Positions 8,662 through 16,383 are shown, counted from the stretch's first letter. The stretch: DNA of 28,538 nucleotides from Candidatus Nomurabacteria bacterium (GCA_943356395.1 CALRFC010000002.1:1-28538); one strand, 5' to 3'. Numbers and translations are program-made. Notes: generated from the letters alone by a model not told the origin.

Positions 8662-9458
8662 AAAAATATATACAAGAAATAGTTGCAATAATAGGAATAC
8701 TGACCATCGGGTTTGTTTCTTGGCCGTATTTAAAAGGTCACAATAATAGCGAGATTAATAATCAAGATAATAATATAAATTCGAAATCAGTCGAAAAAAA
8801 AGAAACGAGCACGGATTTATCCAGATTCATCTTAGACAGGAATGATTTTTATATAAACAAAATAGAAGATGTCGATTTGGTTCCTTCGTATGTAGATAAT
8901 GAAAAAATTCCTGGTATAGACATGGTTAAAGAATACATGAAGAAATCATTTATAGATTCAAGTTGCAATAAAAAGGAATCTCCAGACAATTGTTCAATCG
9001 GATTTGGCTATTCCCGTTCTGCAAGCGAGCATTTTGTTACTCACTTATTAATACAAGATTATTATGACGATCAGTCAGTTCATTCTTTTTTGACATTCAG
9101 CTCGATTACAGTAGACAACAAAGGAAAACAATATTCTTTTTTAGATATTTTAAACTCATCTGCTGTAGCCAATTATCCTTCAAATATTATTAACATAATG
9201 CGTGATATGCCAATTTTTGTTTACGGAGTAGATTCATCGTCAGAAGATTATTATGATTTTCATAAAGATTCAATCTACCAAAATTATGTACTTAAACCCG
9301 AAGTCTTTACTAATATACCGTTTAAAATGAAACTAAATGGTGTTGAGTTTGTCTTTGACGAAAGCAGTGGTCTACCTCATTCAAAATCTCCTTCAACGGC
9401 AACAATACCTTATGTTATTATAAAAGAATTTCTAAGGTCAGAATATATTAATGGATAA
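8658..9458 (+). CDS. Membrane-anchored DUF3298/RsiV-like protein
   Basis: 266 residues: a short cytosolic N-terminus, one membrane segment (about 6-25, EIVAIIGILTIGFVSWPYLK), an Asn/Ser-rich linker, then an extracytoplasmic domain. Its second half has the pattern of DUF3298/PdaC-RsiV domains: a beta strand (FLTFSSITVDNKGKQYSFLD), a helix, KPEVFTNIPFKMKLNGVEFV, and FDESSGLPHSKS leading to IPYVIIKEFL. In known proteins this domain accompanies peptidoglycan deacetylases or binds lysozyme (RsiV). That is suggestive here, because the upstream gene ends in a lysozyme-like domain and overlaps this start by 4 nt (ATGA). A role as a lysozyme-sensing or protecting partner is inference only. Strongly AT-rich. 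Confidence 0.6.
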   Translation: MKKYIQEIVAIIGILTIGFVSWPYLKGHNNSEINNQDNNINSKSVEKKETSTDLSRFILDRNDFYINKIEDVDLVPSYVDNEKIPGIDMVKEYMKKSFIDSSCNKKESPDNCSIGFGYSRSASEHFVTHLLIQDYYDDQSVHSFLTFSSITVDNKGKQYSFLDILNSSAVANYPSNIINIMRDMPIFVYGVDSSSEDYYDFHKDSIYQNYVLKPEVFTNIPFKMKLNGVEFVFDESSGLPHSKSPSTATIPYVIIKEFLRSEYING

Positions 9459-9466
9459 ATTATCAT

Positions 9467-9610
9467 ATGACCAAAAAAACAAAAATCGTTTTCATAGTTT
9501 TTATTCTATTAATAATTGCTTCTATTGGAGCAACGTATTATCGGTATATGGTTTTGAAAAATTATATGGTCCAAAATACGAACGATTCTTCCCAAAATAG
9601 CAGTAATTAA
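9467..9610 (+). CDS. 47-residue single-pass membrane microprotein
   Basis: Short frame from ATG 9467 to TAA 9608-9610, 8 nt after the previous stop and 3 nt before the next start, so it fits the operon exactly. The product has a basic N-terminus (MTKKTK), one hydrophobic helix (IVFIVFILLIIASIGATYY) and a polar tail rich in Asn, Ser and Gln. Topology: N-in, C-out by the positive-inside rule. No homologue is recognised. The tight spacing and clean membrane segment argue for a real gene. Confidence 0.6.
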   Translation: MTKKTKIVFIVFILLIIASIGATYYRYMVLKNYMVQNTNDSSQNSSN

Positions 9611-9613
9611 TAT

Positions 9614-10195
9614 ATGAGACTATCAGGAGAAACCGCCGGAATAATTTCAGCCACTATATCTCTCGCGGCTCTTATACCGTATATCATTTCGATTCTTAAA
9701 AAGAATACTATCCCTAATCGTATTACTTGGATTATATGGTCTTTTTCAGGGCTTATCATAATAGCAAGCTACTATGCAAGCGGAGCCAGAAATGAGCTTT
9801 GGCTACCAATAGGGTATACGGCCGGGCAAATAATCATCATGATCCTGTCCTTTCGTTATGGTGTAAAAAAATGGTCATTTTTGGATAAAATTTGTCTGAT
9901 CGGTGCGGTATTCAGTTTGTTCTTATGGTGGGTTTTTAGTTCAGCAGGAGTCGCTCTCATTATCAATGTAATAATAGATTTTTTCGGTGCAATTCCTACA
10001 ATTGTAAAGTCATATAAATTTCCAAAAACAGAGAACGCCTTTTCGTGGATTCTTACAGCAGTTGCTTCGTGGTTTAATCTGTTCACAATCACAAAGCTGA
10101 CTTTTCTCTTTCTTCTCTACCCGACATATATGTTTCTTGCAAATACATTGATTGCTCTGTTAGCTCTTAAACCATTTTTATGGTATAAAAGATAG
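9614..10195 (+). CDS. PQ-loop/SemiSWEET-like multi-spanning membrane protein
   Basis: 193 residues, almost entirely hydrophobic, with about six to seven membrane helices and no signal peptide. Two similar segments are visible. The first has Pro21, Pro34 and Trp39 (ALIPYIISILKKNTIPNRITW). The second has Pro128, Pro137 and Trp145 (GAIPTIVKSYKFPKTE...W). This Pro-turn-Trp pattern resembles the duplicated repeats of PQ-loop transporters and SWEET sugar carriers, but the canonical PQ dipeptide is absent, so the family call is tentative and the substrate unknown. It is placed 3 nt after the microprotein and 2 nt before the methyltransferase gene, so it is surely cotranscribed with them. AT-rich like its neighbours. 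Confidence 0.5.
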   Translation: MRLSGETAGIISATISLAALIPYIISILKKNTIPNRITWIIWSFSGLIIIASYYASGARNELWLPIGYTAGQIIIMILSFRYGVKKWSFLDKICLIGAVFSLFLWWVFSSAGVALIINVIIDFFGAIPTIVKSYKFPKTENAFSWILTAVASWFNLFTITKLTFLFLLYPTYMFLANTLIALLALKPFLWYKR

Positions 10196-10197
10196 AT

Positions 10198-11037
10198 ATG
10201 ATAAATGGAGAAGCTTTTAGCTCGATTGACTTTGTAGGACAATGTCTTGTTGATAAAGAACGTACTCAAGCTTTCGAACAGGAGATTTCGGGTATTCAAA
10301 ATCTTTCTGAAAAGACAGTTTTGGACATCGGAACAGGTTCCGGTGTTCTTGCCTTGATTGCAGCTAGGTGCGGAGCAAAAAAGGTTTACGCTATAGAATA
10401 CGATCCTTTCGTGGCTGCTATTGCGCAAAAAAATATAGATTTGAATAAATTCAACTCAGTAATTGAAATTCTGCATGGAGACGCAAGAACACTATCTCTT
10501 TCCGGACTTCATTTCGATGTTGTAATAGCTGAAATGCTTACTACTGGGCTTGTTGAGGAACATCAAGTCGAAGCTATGAACAACCTCCAAGAGCAAGGGG
10601 TTGTTGATGAAAATACGATTTTTTTGCCTTCCAAACAAAGCATGTCTATGGAACTTGTTTCTTATAACAACAAACAACATGGGGTTTCTTTTGATTTTCC
10701 TGTGCATCTGTGGAAATGGCATGATTGGTCTGATTTTCAAATACAAAATATGTCCGAAAATAAAGAGGTTTCAACGGTATTTTTAAATAAAATAAATTCC
10801 ATGGAAACAATCTTAGAGACATCTCTGAAGATCATAGGGGACGGCGAGGTAAATGGGTTGATTATAAGAGGCAAAACTCATTTTCCTAGTGGGGCAATCA
10901 TCGAGGATACTGAGGCACTAAATGCTCCTATTTTGTTACCGATAAATCCACAAAATTTAAAAATTGGCGACAGTCTAAAATTTAAATTATCTTATTCTTT
11001 CGGGAAGGGTTTTGATTTTTTCAAGATTGATATTTAA
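10198..11037 (+). CDS. Class I SAM methyltransferase, PRMT-like
   Basis: 279-residue Rossmann methyltransferase. The SAM-binding motif I is VLDIGTGSGVLAL (residues 41-53), the acidic residue of motif II is in YAIEYD, and GDAR (94-97) matches the next loop. Two features point to the protein-arginine methyltransferase branch rather than ribosomal L11 methyltransferase. The N-terminal helix LVDKERTQAFEQEI resembles the PRMT segment that precedes motif I. The stretch FDVVIAEMLTTGLVEE carries glutamates (112 and 120/121) spaced like the PRMT double-E loop. The C-terminal half is beta-rich, as in PRMT barrels. The substrate is unknown; a neighbouring membrane protein or the kinase are candidates by position only. 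Confidence 0.65.
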   Translation: MINGEAFSSIDFVGQCLVDKERTQAFEQEISGIQNLSEKTVLDIGTGSGVLALIAARCGAKKVYAIEYDPFVAAIAQKNIDLNKFNSVIEILHGDARTLSLSGLHFDVVIAEMLTTGLVEEHQVEAMNNLQEQGVVDENTIFLPSKQSMSMELVSYNNKQHGVSFDFPVHLWKWHDWSDFQIQNMSENKEVSTVFLNKINSMETILETSLKIIGDGEVNGLIIRGKTHFPSGAIIEDTEALNAPILLPINPQNLKIGDSLKFKLSYSFGKGFDFFKIDI

Positions 11038-11045
11038 TTTTGGAT

Positions 11046-11059
11046 TAAAATAATCTATG
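11046..11059 (+). promoter_or_regulatory. Possible -10 box before the histidine kinase
   Basis: TAAAAT at 11046-11051 lies five bases before the ATG at 11057, similar to the leaderless sites but in AT-rich DNA where such hexamers arise easily. Confidence 0.25.
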
Positions 11060-12724
11060 ACTCATATATTAGCTTCTCTTTGCAATCTAGAACCGGCGCG
11101 TTTTCTCATTATTTCTCAAAATGTTCCGCATTTTATTTATTTCACGCACATACCCGCACTTATTCTCTCAATACTGATTGCGATTTTCGTTCTTTCTCAT
11201 GGGTGGAAACAAAGATTAAACAGAACACTTGCTTTAACTCTTCTTCCTTTCATATATTGGGTTTTTGCAAATGTAATGATATGGGCCACAAATCGAAGTG
11301 ATCTTATAATGTTTCTATGGGCGATACAGATACTCCTAGAACCGCTTGTATATGTCGGGATGCTTTCACTTGTGTACACTTTTATAAACGATGAAAAAGA
11401 AATTCCTTCTAGAGCTCAAATGTTGTTTTTTCTGATTTATCTTCCTTTAATTTTCATTACTCCAACTACATACTCGCTTCTCGGATTTGATCTTCAAAAC
11501 TGCATCCCTATTGAAAATTTCTATTCTTACTACACATACATCATAGAGATTTCCTGCGTGGTTGCGATTATTGTTTTAAGCATAAAATCTTTCAGAAACA
11601 CCTCTTCGATCACACGAAAAAAGAAGATACGCTCATTTGCTATTGGTGTCATTCTTTTTTTGATCGCCTTTGCTTCTGGGAATATATTTGGTAGCGCAAC
11701 CGAAGATTGGGTGACATCACAAGTCGGACTTCTTGGTATGCCTATATTTGCAATGTTATTGGCGAATCATGTTGTTAAATATCGTACATTCAACATAAAG
11801 ATCTTTCAGACCCAAATGCTTGTGGTAGTTCTTGGTTTTATGACAGCGTCCACTTTGCTCATTAGGAATATAAATAATATAAGACTTGTCATAGCTGGTT
11901 CTCTTGTTCTTTTGGTATTCGTGGGCCGTTCGCTTATTCGTTCTGTAAAAAAAGAAATAGATCAGAGAGAAAAACTGGAAGTCTTAACCACAGAATTAGC
12001 CATCGCCAATGAAAAGTTGAAATCGCTTGATAAGCTGAAGACGGAGTTTTTGTCGCTCGCGAGCCATCAGCTCCGCTCGCCGCTGACCGCGATCAAGGGA
12101 TACACCTCGATGCTTCTTGAAGGGGATTACGGTTCGCTTGCCGGCAACACGCGCGAAATCATCGATCGCGTTTTCCAGTCGACCCAGCATCTCACGAAAG
12201 TCGTCGAAGACCTCCTGAATGTCTCGAAGATCGAACAAGGCGGCATGAAATACGAAATGGCGCCGTTCGATGTCGCGAAAGTCTGCAAAGAAATCGCCAC
12301 GAATCAGGCGATCGTCGCGCAAGGCAAGGGATTGAAAGTCGAATTCGTCTGCGACGAGAAAGACACTTACAAAGTGAACGGCGACGAAGAAAAATTGCGC
12401 CAAGTCTTCATCAATCTCATCGACAATTCCATCAAGTATACGAAAGAGGGTTCCGTTACCGTTTCGGTGACGAAGCCGCACGCAAAATCGATATTGATCG
12501 CGATTCGCGACACGGGCATGGGCATGACGCCGGAAATCAAAGCGCAACTTTTCCAAAAATTCTCCCGCGGCGACGGCGGCAAGGTCAACACCGGCGGCTC
12601 CGGCCTCGGGCTTTATCTGGCAAAACAGATCGTCGAGGCGCACAAAGGGCGCATTTGGATCGATTCCGCCGGAAAGGATCTTGGTTCGACTTTCTCCGTG
12701 GAGCTTTCGGAATACACAGGCTAG
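11057..12724 (+). CDS. Orphan sensor histidine kinase with multi-TM sensor
   Basis: 555-residue membrane kinase. About residues 25-310 contain seven or more membrane helices, similar to the 7TM (MASE/HisKA_7TM-type) sensor regions. A coiled linker (EIDQREKLEVLTTELAIANEKL) leads to the dimerisation domain with phospho-acceptor His337 in LASHQLRSPLTAIKGY. The ATPase domain then shows the N box (IDNSIKYT), G1 (RDTGMGMT), F box (FQKFSRG) and G2 (GGSGLGLYLAK), so the catalytic part is intact. No response regulator is encoded in the window. The sensor half is AT-rich, whereas from about base 12000 the catalytic half is GC-rich like the core genes, suggesting a hybrid gene. It begins 19 nt after the methyltransferase gene. 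Confidence 0.9.
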   Translation: MTHILASLCNLEPARFLIISQNVPHFIYFTHIPALILSILIAIFVLSHGWKQRLNRTLALTLLPFIYWVFANVMIWATNRSDLIMFLWAIQILLEPLVYVGMLSLVYTFINDEKEIPSRAQMLFFLIYLPLIFITPTTYSLLGFDLQNCIPIENFYSYYTYIIEISCVVAIIVLSIKSFRNTSSITRKKKIRSFAIGVILFLIAFASGNIFGSATEDWVTSQVGLLGMPIFAMLLANHVVKYRTFNIKIFQTQMLVVVLGFMTASTLLIRNINNIRLVIAGSLVLLVFVGRSLIRSVKKEIDQREKLEVLTTELAIANEKLKSLDKLKTEFLSLASHQLRSPLTAIKGYTSMLLEGDYGSLAGNTREIIDRVFQSTQHLTKVVEDLLNVSKIEQGGMKYEMAPFDVAKVCKEIATNQAIVAQGKGLKVEFVCDEKDTYKVNGDEEKLRQVFINLIDNSIKYTKEGSVTVSVTKPHAKSILIAIRDTGMGMTPEIKAQLFQKFSRGDGGKVNTGGSGLGLYLAKQIVEAHKGRIWIDSAGKDLGSTFSVELSEYTG

Positions 12725-12763
12725 CTGTGTATTTCTCGTTGGCGTTTTGATTGCCAAACGCGG

Positions 12764-12778
12764 TATACTATAACCGTG
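12764..12778 (+). promoter_or_regulatory. -10 box TATACT six bases before a GTG start
   Basis: TATACT at 12764-12769, six bases, GTG at 12776. The match to the spacing seen before four ATG starts supports use of this GTG. A second TATACT (12792-12797) lies 17 bases before the alternative ATG at 12815. Confidence 0.5.
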
Positions 12779-13228
12779 GTCGAAAGAGTACTATACTCAT
12801 TTACACACATTTATATGTCACAAAAACTTGCAAAAGTCCTCGGTATCGTTTTTGTCATTATCGGCGTGCTCGGATTCATTCCGAATCCGATCGTCGGCGG
12901 TAGCGGCATGTTCGAAGCGAACGCGTTGCATAATCTGGTTCACATCGTTATCGGCGTGATCTTGATTATGATGGCGAAAAAAGAGGACGGTGCTCGTCGC
13001 TGGCTCAAGATCTTCGGTATTGTCTACCTCTTGGTTGCAATCCTCGGATTCCTCGCAGTCGGTTCCGACGGCATGGGCAATGTGCTCGGGTTGATCGCGG
13101 TCAACAGCGCAGACAACTGGCTGCATGTCATTTTGGGCGTCATTCTTCTCGGACTTTCGTTTTCCGGAGGGAAAGGCATGCCTTCGATGCCAAGCGGCAT
13201 GAACAACGGCCCTCGCCCGCAGATGTAA
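12776..13228 (+). CDS. DUF4383-like small membrane protein
   Basis: 150 residues from GTG 12776, or 137 from ATG 12815. Four membrane helices are visible. Repeated short motifs match DUF4383-type proteins: VLGIVFVIIGVLGFIPNP, NLVHIVIGVILI, IFGIVYLLVAILGFLAV and NWLHVILGVILLGL. The internal repeat (GxLGF...HxxxG twice) suggests a duplicated two-helix unit. The C-terminus is a short cytosolic tail rich in Met, Pro and Gly. Function is unknown in the family. The start was set at the GTG because of the -10 box six bases upstream; the ATG would give a neater membrane start, so the first 13 residues are uncertain. GC content is back to the core-genome level. Confidence 0.7.
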   Translation: MVERVLYSFTHIYMSQKLAKVLGIVFVIIGVLGFIPNPIVGGSGMFEANALHNLVHIVIGVILIMMAKKEDGARRWLKIFGIVYLLVAILGFLAVGSDGMGNVLGLIAVNSADNWLHVILGVILLGLSFSGGKGMPSMPSGMNNGPRPQM

Positions 13229-13240
13229 TTTCGATTCAAC

Positions 13241-13272
13241 AAAAAATCCCTCGCGCGAGCGGGGGATTTTTT
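13241..13272 (+). terminator. Rho-independent terminator with GNRA loop
   Basis: Stem AAAAAATCCCTCGC / GCGGGGGATTTTTT, one T-G wobble, loop GCGA, ending in a T6 run. Ends the DUF4383-like gene. Confidence 0.9.
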
Positions 13273-13296
13273 AATGCTGGAAAATTCATTTGGTTT

Positions 13297-13349
13297 AAAC
13301 ACAACAAAGCAGGATTTTGCCGAAGGCAAAATCCTGCTTTGTTGTGTTT
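13297..13349. terminator. 25-bp perfect hairpin between convergent genes
   Basis: Perfect inverted repeat: arms 13297-13321 and 13325-13349 with loop GAA. The core 13309-13337 is the exact reverse complement of the unit at 3996-4024. It lies between the DUF4383-like gene and cysS and reads the same from both sides, so it can serve both strands. Confidence 0.75.
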
Positions 13350-13374
13350 CTCTAAAGACTGTTCAAAATCCAAA

Positions 13375-14772
13375 CTACTTCGGCTCGATCGAATATCCGC
13401 TCTCCGTGTCGGAAATGATGTAGCCCTGCGCGAGAGCTTCGTCGCGCAGGCGATCGGATTCCTCGAAATTCTTTTCCGCGCGCGCTTTCAGGCGCAGGTC
13501 GGCTATCGAAATTATATTCTCCGGAATCGAGATTGCCGGCGGATTGTCGAGTCCGAGCCCCAAAATCTTGTCCATTTCGATGATTGTCGCTTTGCGCACG
13601 CCGGCCGACATGGTTTCGTCCTTGACGACATACCAGAGCACGGTAAGCGCGCGCGGCGTGTCCAGATCGTCGTTCATGAAATTCATGAATTTTTCCATCG
13701 AATCTTTGTCGGCCTCCGCGGCCGGAGCGCCGTCGAGTCCGCGTGCGAGCGCGTAAAGGCGTTTCTGTGCGGAATGCGTTCCGGCGAGCGCGTCCCAGTT
13801 GAAATGAAGCTGGCTCCGGTAATGCCCCATGAGAAGCCAGAAGCGATACGCAATCGGATCGATATTGTGTTCGCGTACGGTATTGAGCGTGATGAAATTC
13901 CCGCCGGACTTCGCCATTTTTTCATTCTCTGTCGTCGTCCGTACGGTGATGAATTCGTTGTGGAGCCAAAAATGCGCGAGCGGCGCGCCGTTTGCGGATT
14001 CGGATTGCGCGATTTCGTTCGTATGATGGACGGCGATATGGTCGATGCCGCCGGTGTGGATATCGATCGTTTTTCCGAGGAATTTCAGGATGAGCGCGGA
14101 ACATTCGATGTGCCAGCCGGGGAAACCAACGCCGAAAGGCGCATCATAGCCGAGCCCTTCGTCTTTTGAGAATTTCCAAACCGCGAAATCGCGCGGATTC
14201 TTCTTCTCGGAATTTTCTCCGATGCGCGATTCGAGATTTTCCGTTTCGCTTGCGCCGCCGGAGAGCTTGCCGTAGTCAGGAACGTTGCTCGTGTCGAAAT
14301 AGATGCCGTCGGAAGTCTTGTAGGTGAATCCTTTCGCCGTCAGATTCTCGACCATCGCGATGTCTTCCGCGACATGATCGCTCGCGAACGGAAATTCTTG
14401 CGCCGGCAATATGTTGAGCGCGCTCCGGTCTTCCAGATATTTTTTGAAATAAAAATCGGCGACTTCGCGCATGGCAAGTAGCGTCATCGGCTTGCCTTCG
14501 CGCAAGAGCGCTTTCATCATCTTGTCTTCGCCGGAATCCGCGTCGCTCGAAAGATGCCCGATGTCGGTGATATTCACGATCTGCTCCACTTCGTAGCCGT
14601 TCGCGGCGAGCGTGCGCTTCAAAATGTCCGCGAAGACATAGCTCCGCAGGTTGCCGATGTGCGCGAAGTCGTAGACCGTCGGCCCGCAATTGTACATCTT
14701 CACGCGGCCTTCTTCGATCGGAACAAAAGCTTCTTTCGTGCGAGTGAGCGTGTTGTAGAGGACTAAAGCCAT
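13375..14772 (-). CDS. cysS: Cysteinyl-tRNA synthetase
   Basis: Charges tRNA-Cys. The 465-residue class I enzyme has the HIGH motif in FAHIGNLRSY (HIGN at residues 38-41) and the KMSKS motif as KMAKS in ENEKMAKSGGNF. The zinc ligands are Cys29 (MYNCGPTVYD), the Cys of GWHIECSA and the following His-containing HHTNE segment. The DALR-type helical domain and a short C-terminal anticodon-binding region complete the protein at the usual length. Its ATG lies inside the last codons of corA (ATGGCTTTAG contains the corA stop), so the two genes form one transcript with corA first and coupled translation. No Shine-Dalgarno site is visible. Confidence 0.96.
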   Translation of the reverse strand: MALVLYNTLTRTKEAFVPIEEGRVKMYNCGPTVYDFAHIGNLRSYVFADILKRTLAANGYEVEQIVNITDIGHLSSDADSGEDKMMKALLREGKPMTLLAMREVADFYFKKYLEDRSALNILPAQEFPFASDHVAEDIAMVENLTAKGFTYKTSDGIYFDTSNVPDYGKLSGGASETENLESRIGENSEKKNPRDFAVWKFSKDEGLGYDAPFGVGFPGWHIECSALILKFLGKTIDIHTGGIDHIAVHHTNEIAQSESANGAPLAHFWLHNEFITVRTTTENEKMAKSGGNFITLNTVREHNIDPIAYRFWLLMGHYRSQLHFNWDALAGTHSAQKRLYALARGLDGAPAAEADKDSMEKFMNFMNDDLDTPRALTVLWYVVKDETMSAGVRKATIIEMDKILGLGLDNPPAISIPENIISIADLRLKARAEKNFEESDRLRDEALAQGYIISDTESGYSIEPK

Positions 14773-15674
14773 CGCTTGTGCTTGAAGTAGATAAACATGA
14801 CGAGCGCGGTCACGGACATCGCGCCCAAGACGATGAGGAAGTCGTGGAGAGAATGGATGAATACGATGTCGCTGTTCATCCCGAAGACGCCGGTGATGAG
14901 CGTGAGCGGAAGCATGATGAAAGTGATGATGGTGAGCGTCTTGATGGTCTCGTTCGTCTTCGTGGAGAGCAGGGAATCGTTCGTCGTGCGCAGGTCGTTT
15001 AGTATCTCTTTCTGGCTGTCCAAGATATTGCGGACTTTCGTGTATTCGCCGGTGATCGACGAAAGATAGTAGCCGAAGCTCTCGCCGAAAAAGTCTTTTC
15101 CGGCGGTCTCAAACGATTTCAGGATCTCGTGATGGAAGCGGATGGCCTGTTTGAAATCGAGGAGCTTCCTGTTCGTGTTGGAAATATTCTCAACCATCTC
15201 GCCCTCGCGTCCGGCAAAGATATTGTGCTCGATGTCGCGGAGCGTGCCGTTCAGATCCTCGAGCTCGAGCGCGGATTGCTTGTAGAGCTCGCGGATGATG
15301 TAGTAGAAAAGGTAGCCGGCATGATCGCCGACGACTTGCTTGTCGAGAATGGAATTGACTTCGAAGAGTTTGGAAAAAGTGTGGAGCGGGTCGATGAGCC
15401 CGTAGTGAACGGTGATCAAAAAATCTTTTCCGAGCACGAAATCGATTTCCTGCTCTTCCGCCTTGCGGCCCTGCCGGCCGACGGTCGGGAAATGCAGGAT
15501 CATGTAGATGAGATTGTTGTAGAGATCGACTTTCGAGCGATAAGTCTCGGTAACGAGTTCTTCGGCGACGAGCTCCGGCAGGCGGTATTCGTCCATGAGC
15601 GAAAGGACTTCTTCTTTCGTCGGCGCCTCGACATCGATCCAAACGAGCTTTTTGTAGTTGTGTTTAGTGATCAT
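14763..15674 (-). CDS. corA: CorA-family magnesium transporter
   Basis: 303-residue divalent cation channel of the inner membrane. The long N-terminal cytosolic alpha/beta and helical domain (about 1-235) ends in the pore helix. The signature GVFGMNSD contains the conserved GMN that forms the selectivity filter. Two C-terminal helices (TLTIITFIMLPLTLITGVFG and FLIVLGAMSVTALVMFIYF) and the basic end KHKRWL match the family. ATG 15674 gives the usual N-terminus (MITKHNYKKLVWIDVEAP); an in-frame start at 15740 would run through a heptad tract and the promoter. Overlaps cysS by 10 nt. Confidence 0.93.
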   Translation of the reverse strand: MITKHNYKKLVWIDVEAPTKEEVLSLMDEYRLPELVAEELVTETYRSKVDLYNNLIYMILHFPTVGRQGRKAEEQEIDFVLGKDFLITVHYGLIDPLHTFSKLFEVNSILDKQVVGDHAGYLFYYIIRELYKQSALELEDLNGTLRDIEHNIFAGREGEMVENISNTNRKLLDFKQAIRFHHEILKSFETAGKDFFGESFGYYLSSITGEYTKVRNILDSQKEILNDLRTTNDSLLSTKTNETIKTLTIITFIMLPLTLITGVFGMNSDIVFIHSLHDFLIVLGAMSVTALVMFIYFKHKRWL

Positions 15675-15677
15675 TGG

Positions 15678-15713
15678 AGTAGTAAGTAGAAAGTAGTTAG
15701 TAGAAAGTAGTGG
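15678..15713 (-). repeat. Heptad tract in the corA leader
   Basis: On + the steps read AGTAGTA, AGTAGAA, AGTAGTT, AGTAGAA, AGTAGTG. On the coding strand this is a pyrimidine-rich leader ending CTACTTACTACTCCA just before the corA ATG, nearly the same as the dnaB leader. Confidence 0.65.
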
Positions 15714-15738
15714 AAAATCCAACACAGACACATAGAAC

Positions 15739-15768
15739 ATTATACATTATTTTCCTTCAAGCAAGAAA
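15739..15768 (-). promoter_or_regulatory. corA promoter
   Basis: Consensus -10 TATAAT on the minus strand (15744 to 15739) with a poor -35. Predicted start near 15732 gives a leader of about 58 nt that contains the heptad tract. Confidence 0.6.
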
Positions 15769-15810
15769 GTCCACGAACGATATTTTGTGTACGGATGGAT
15801 TAATGCTCTT

Positions 15811-15847
15811 AACCAACTAAAACCTAGCAACTAAAACCTAAAACCTA
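15811..15847. repeat. Heptad tract, TAAAACC-like
   Basis: 7-nt steps: AACCAAC, TAAAACC, TAGCAAC, TAAAACC, TAAAACC. It lies in the gap between the divergent corA and rplU promoters. Confidence 0.65.
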
Positions 15848-15861
15848 TATTGCATCGAGTG

Positions 15862-15890
15862 TTGCCTTTTTAGACCAAATCATATAGAAT
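15862..15890 (+). promoter_or_regulatory. rplU promoter
   Basis: TTGCCT (15862-15867), 17-nt spacer, TAGAAT (15885-15890), nine bases before the ATG. The leader would be about 3 nt, so nearly leaderless. Confidence 0.65.
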
Positions 15891-15899
15891 GGTCGGGCA

Positions 15900-16238
15900 A
15901 TGGCAAAAAAGACTGAAAACAAAGAATTCGCTATCATCGCGACCGGCGGGAAACAATACAAGGTTTCCGTGGGTGATGTTGTGCGCATCGAAAAATTGAC
16001 AGGAACTCGAACAAAAGGTGATATGATAATTTTCGACAAAGTCCTGCTTGTGGATAACGGCAAAGACACGACGATCGGAACGCCCCATATAGACGGCGCG
16101 AAAGTCGAAGCGGTTTTCGAAGAAGACGGCCGCGCGAAGAAAGTCATGGTCGTCAAATTCAAGCAGAAAAGCCGCTACAAGAAGAACAACGGTCATCGCC
16201 AGCCGTTCACGAGCGTAAAGATTACGGCGATTAAATAG
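15900..16238 (+). CDS. rplU: 50S ribosomal protein L21
   Basis: 23S rRNA-binding protein of the large subunit. The 112-residue protein has the L21 pattern: FAIIATGGKQYKVSVGDVVRIEKL, FDKVLLVDNGKDTTIGTP, and the C-terminal KFKQKSRYKKNNGHRQPFTSVKI block that contacts rRNA. It carries a short extension (MAKKTENKE) compared with the usual start at the first beta strand. In most bacteria rplU is followed by rpmA (L27), but here a hairpin, a heptad tract and an unrelated gene follow, so rpmA must be elsewhere or absent. Confidence 0.96.
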   Translation: MAKKTENKEFAIIATGGKQYKVSVGDVVRIEKLTGTRTKGDMIIFDKVLLVDNGKDTTIGTPHIDGAKVEAVFEEDGRAKKVMVVKFKQKSRYKKNNGHRQPFTSVKITAIK

Positions 16239-16240
16239 GA

Positions 16241-16315
16241 ACAGTAAGTAGATAGCCCGCCAGACTGAACGACAATACTTCAGTCGTTCGGGCGGGTAGA
16301 AAATAGAAAGTAGGG
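16241..16315. repeat. Heptad tract interrupted by a GC-rich palindrome
   Basis: Heptads AGTAAGTAGATA and TAGAAAATAGAAAGTAGGG flank a 41-bp palindrome at 16256-16296: CCCGCC / GGGCGGG outer arms, ACTGAA / TTCAGT inner arms. A relative of the palindrome at 18041-18076 interrupts another heptad tract. Confidence 0.6.
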
Positions 16316-16343
16316 AATCAGATTCAACAGCCAAATACTAACT

Positions 16344-16381
16344 ACAGCAGAAAATCGCCCCTTCGTGCGATTTTCTGCTGT
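16344..16381 (+). terminator. Hairpin after rplU
   Basis: Stem ACAGCAGAAAATCGC / GCGATTTTCTGCTGT, 15 bp, loop of 8. It lies immediately upstream of the next promoter and isolates rplU from it; no T-run. Confidence 0.65.
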
Positions 16382-16383
16382 GC

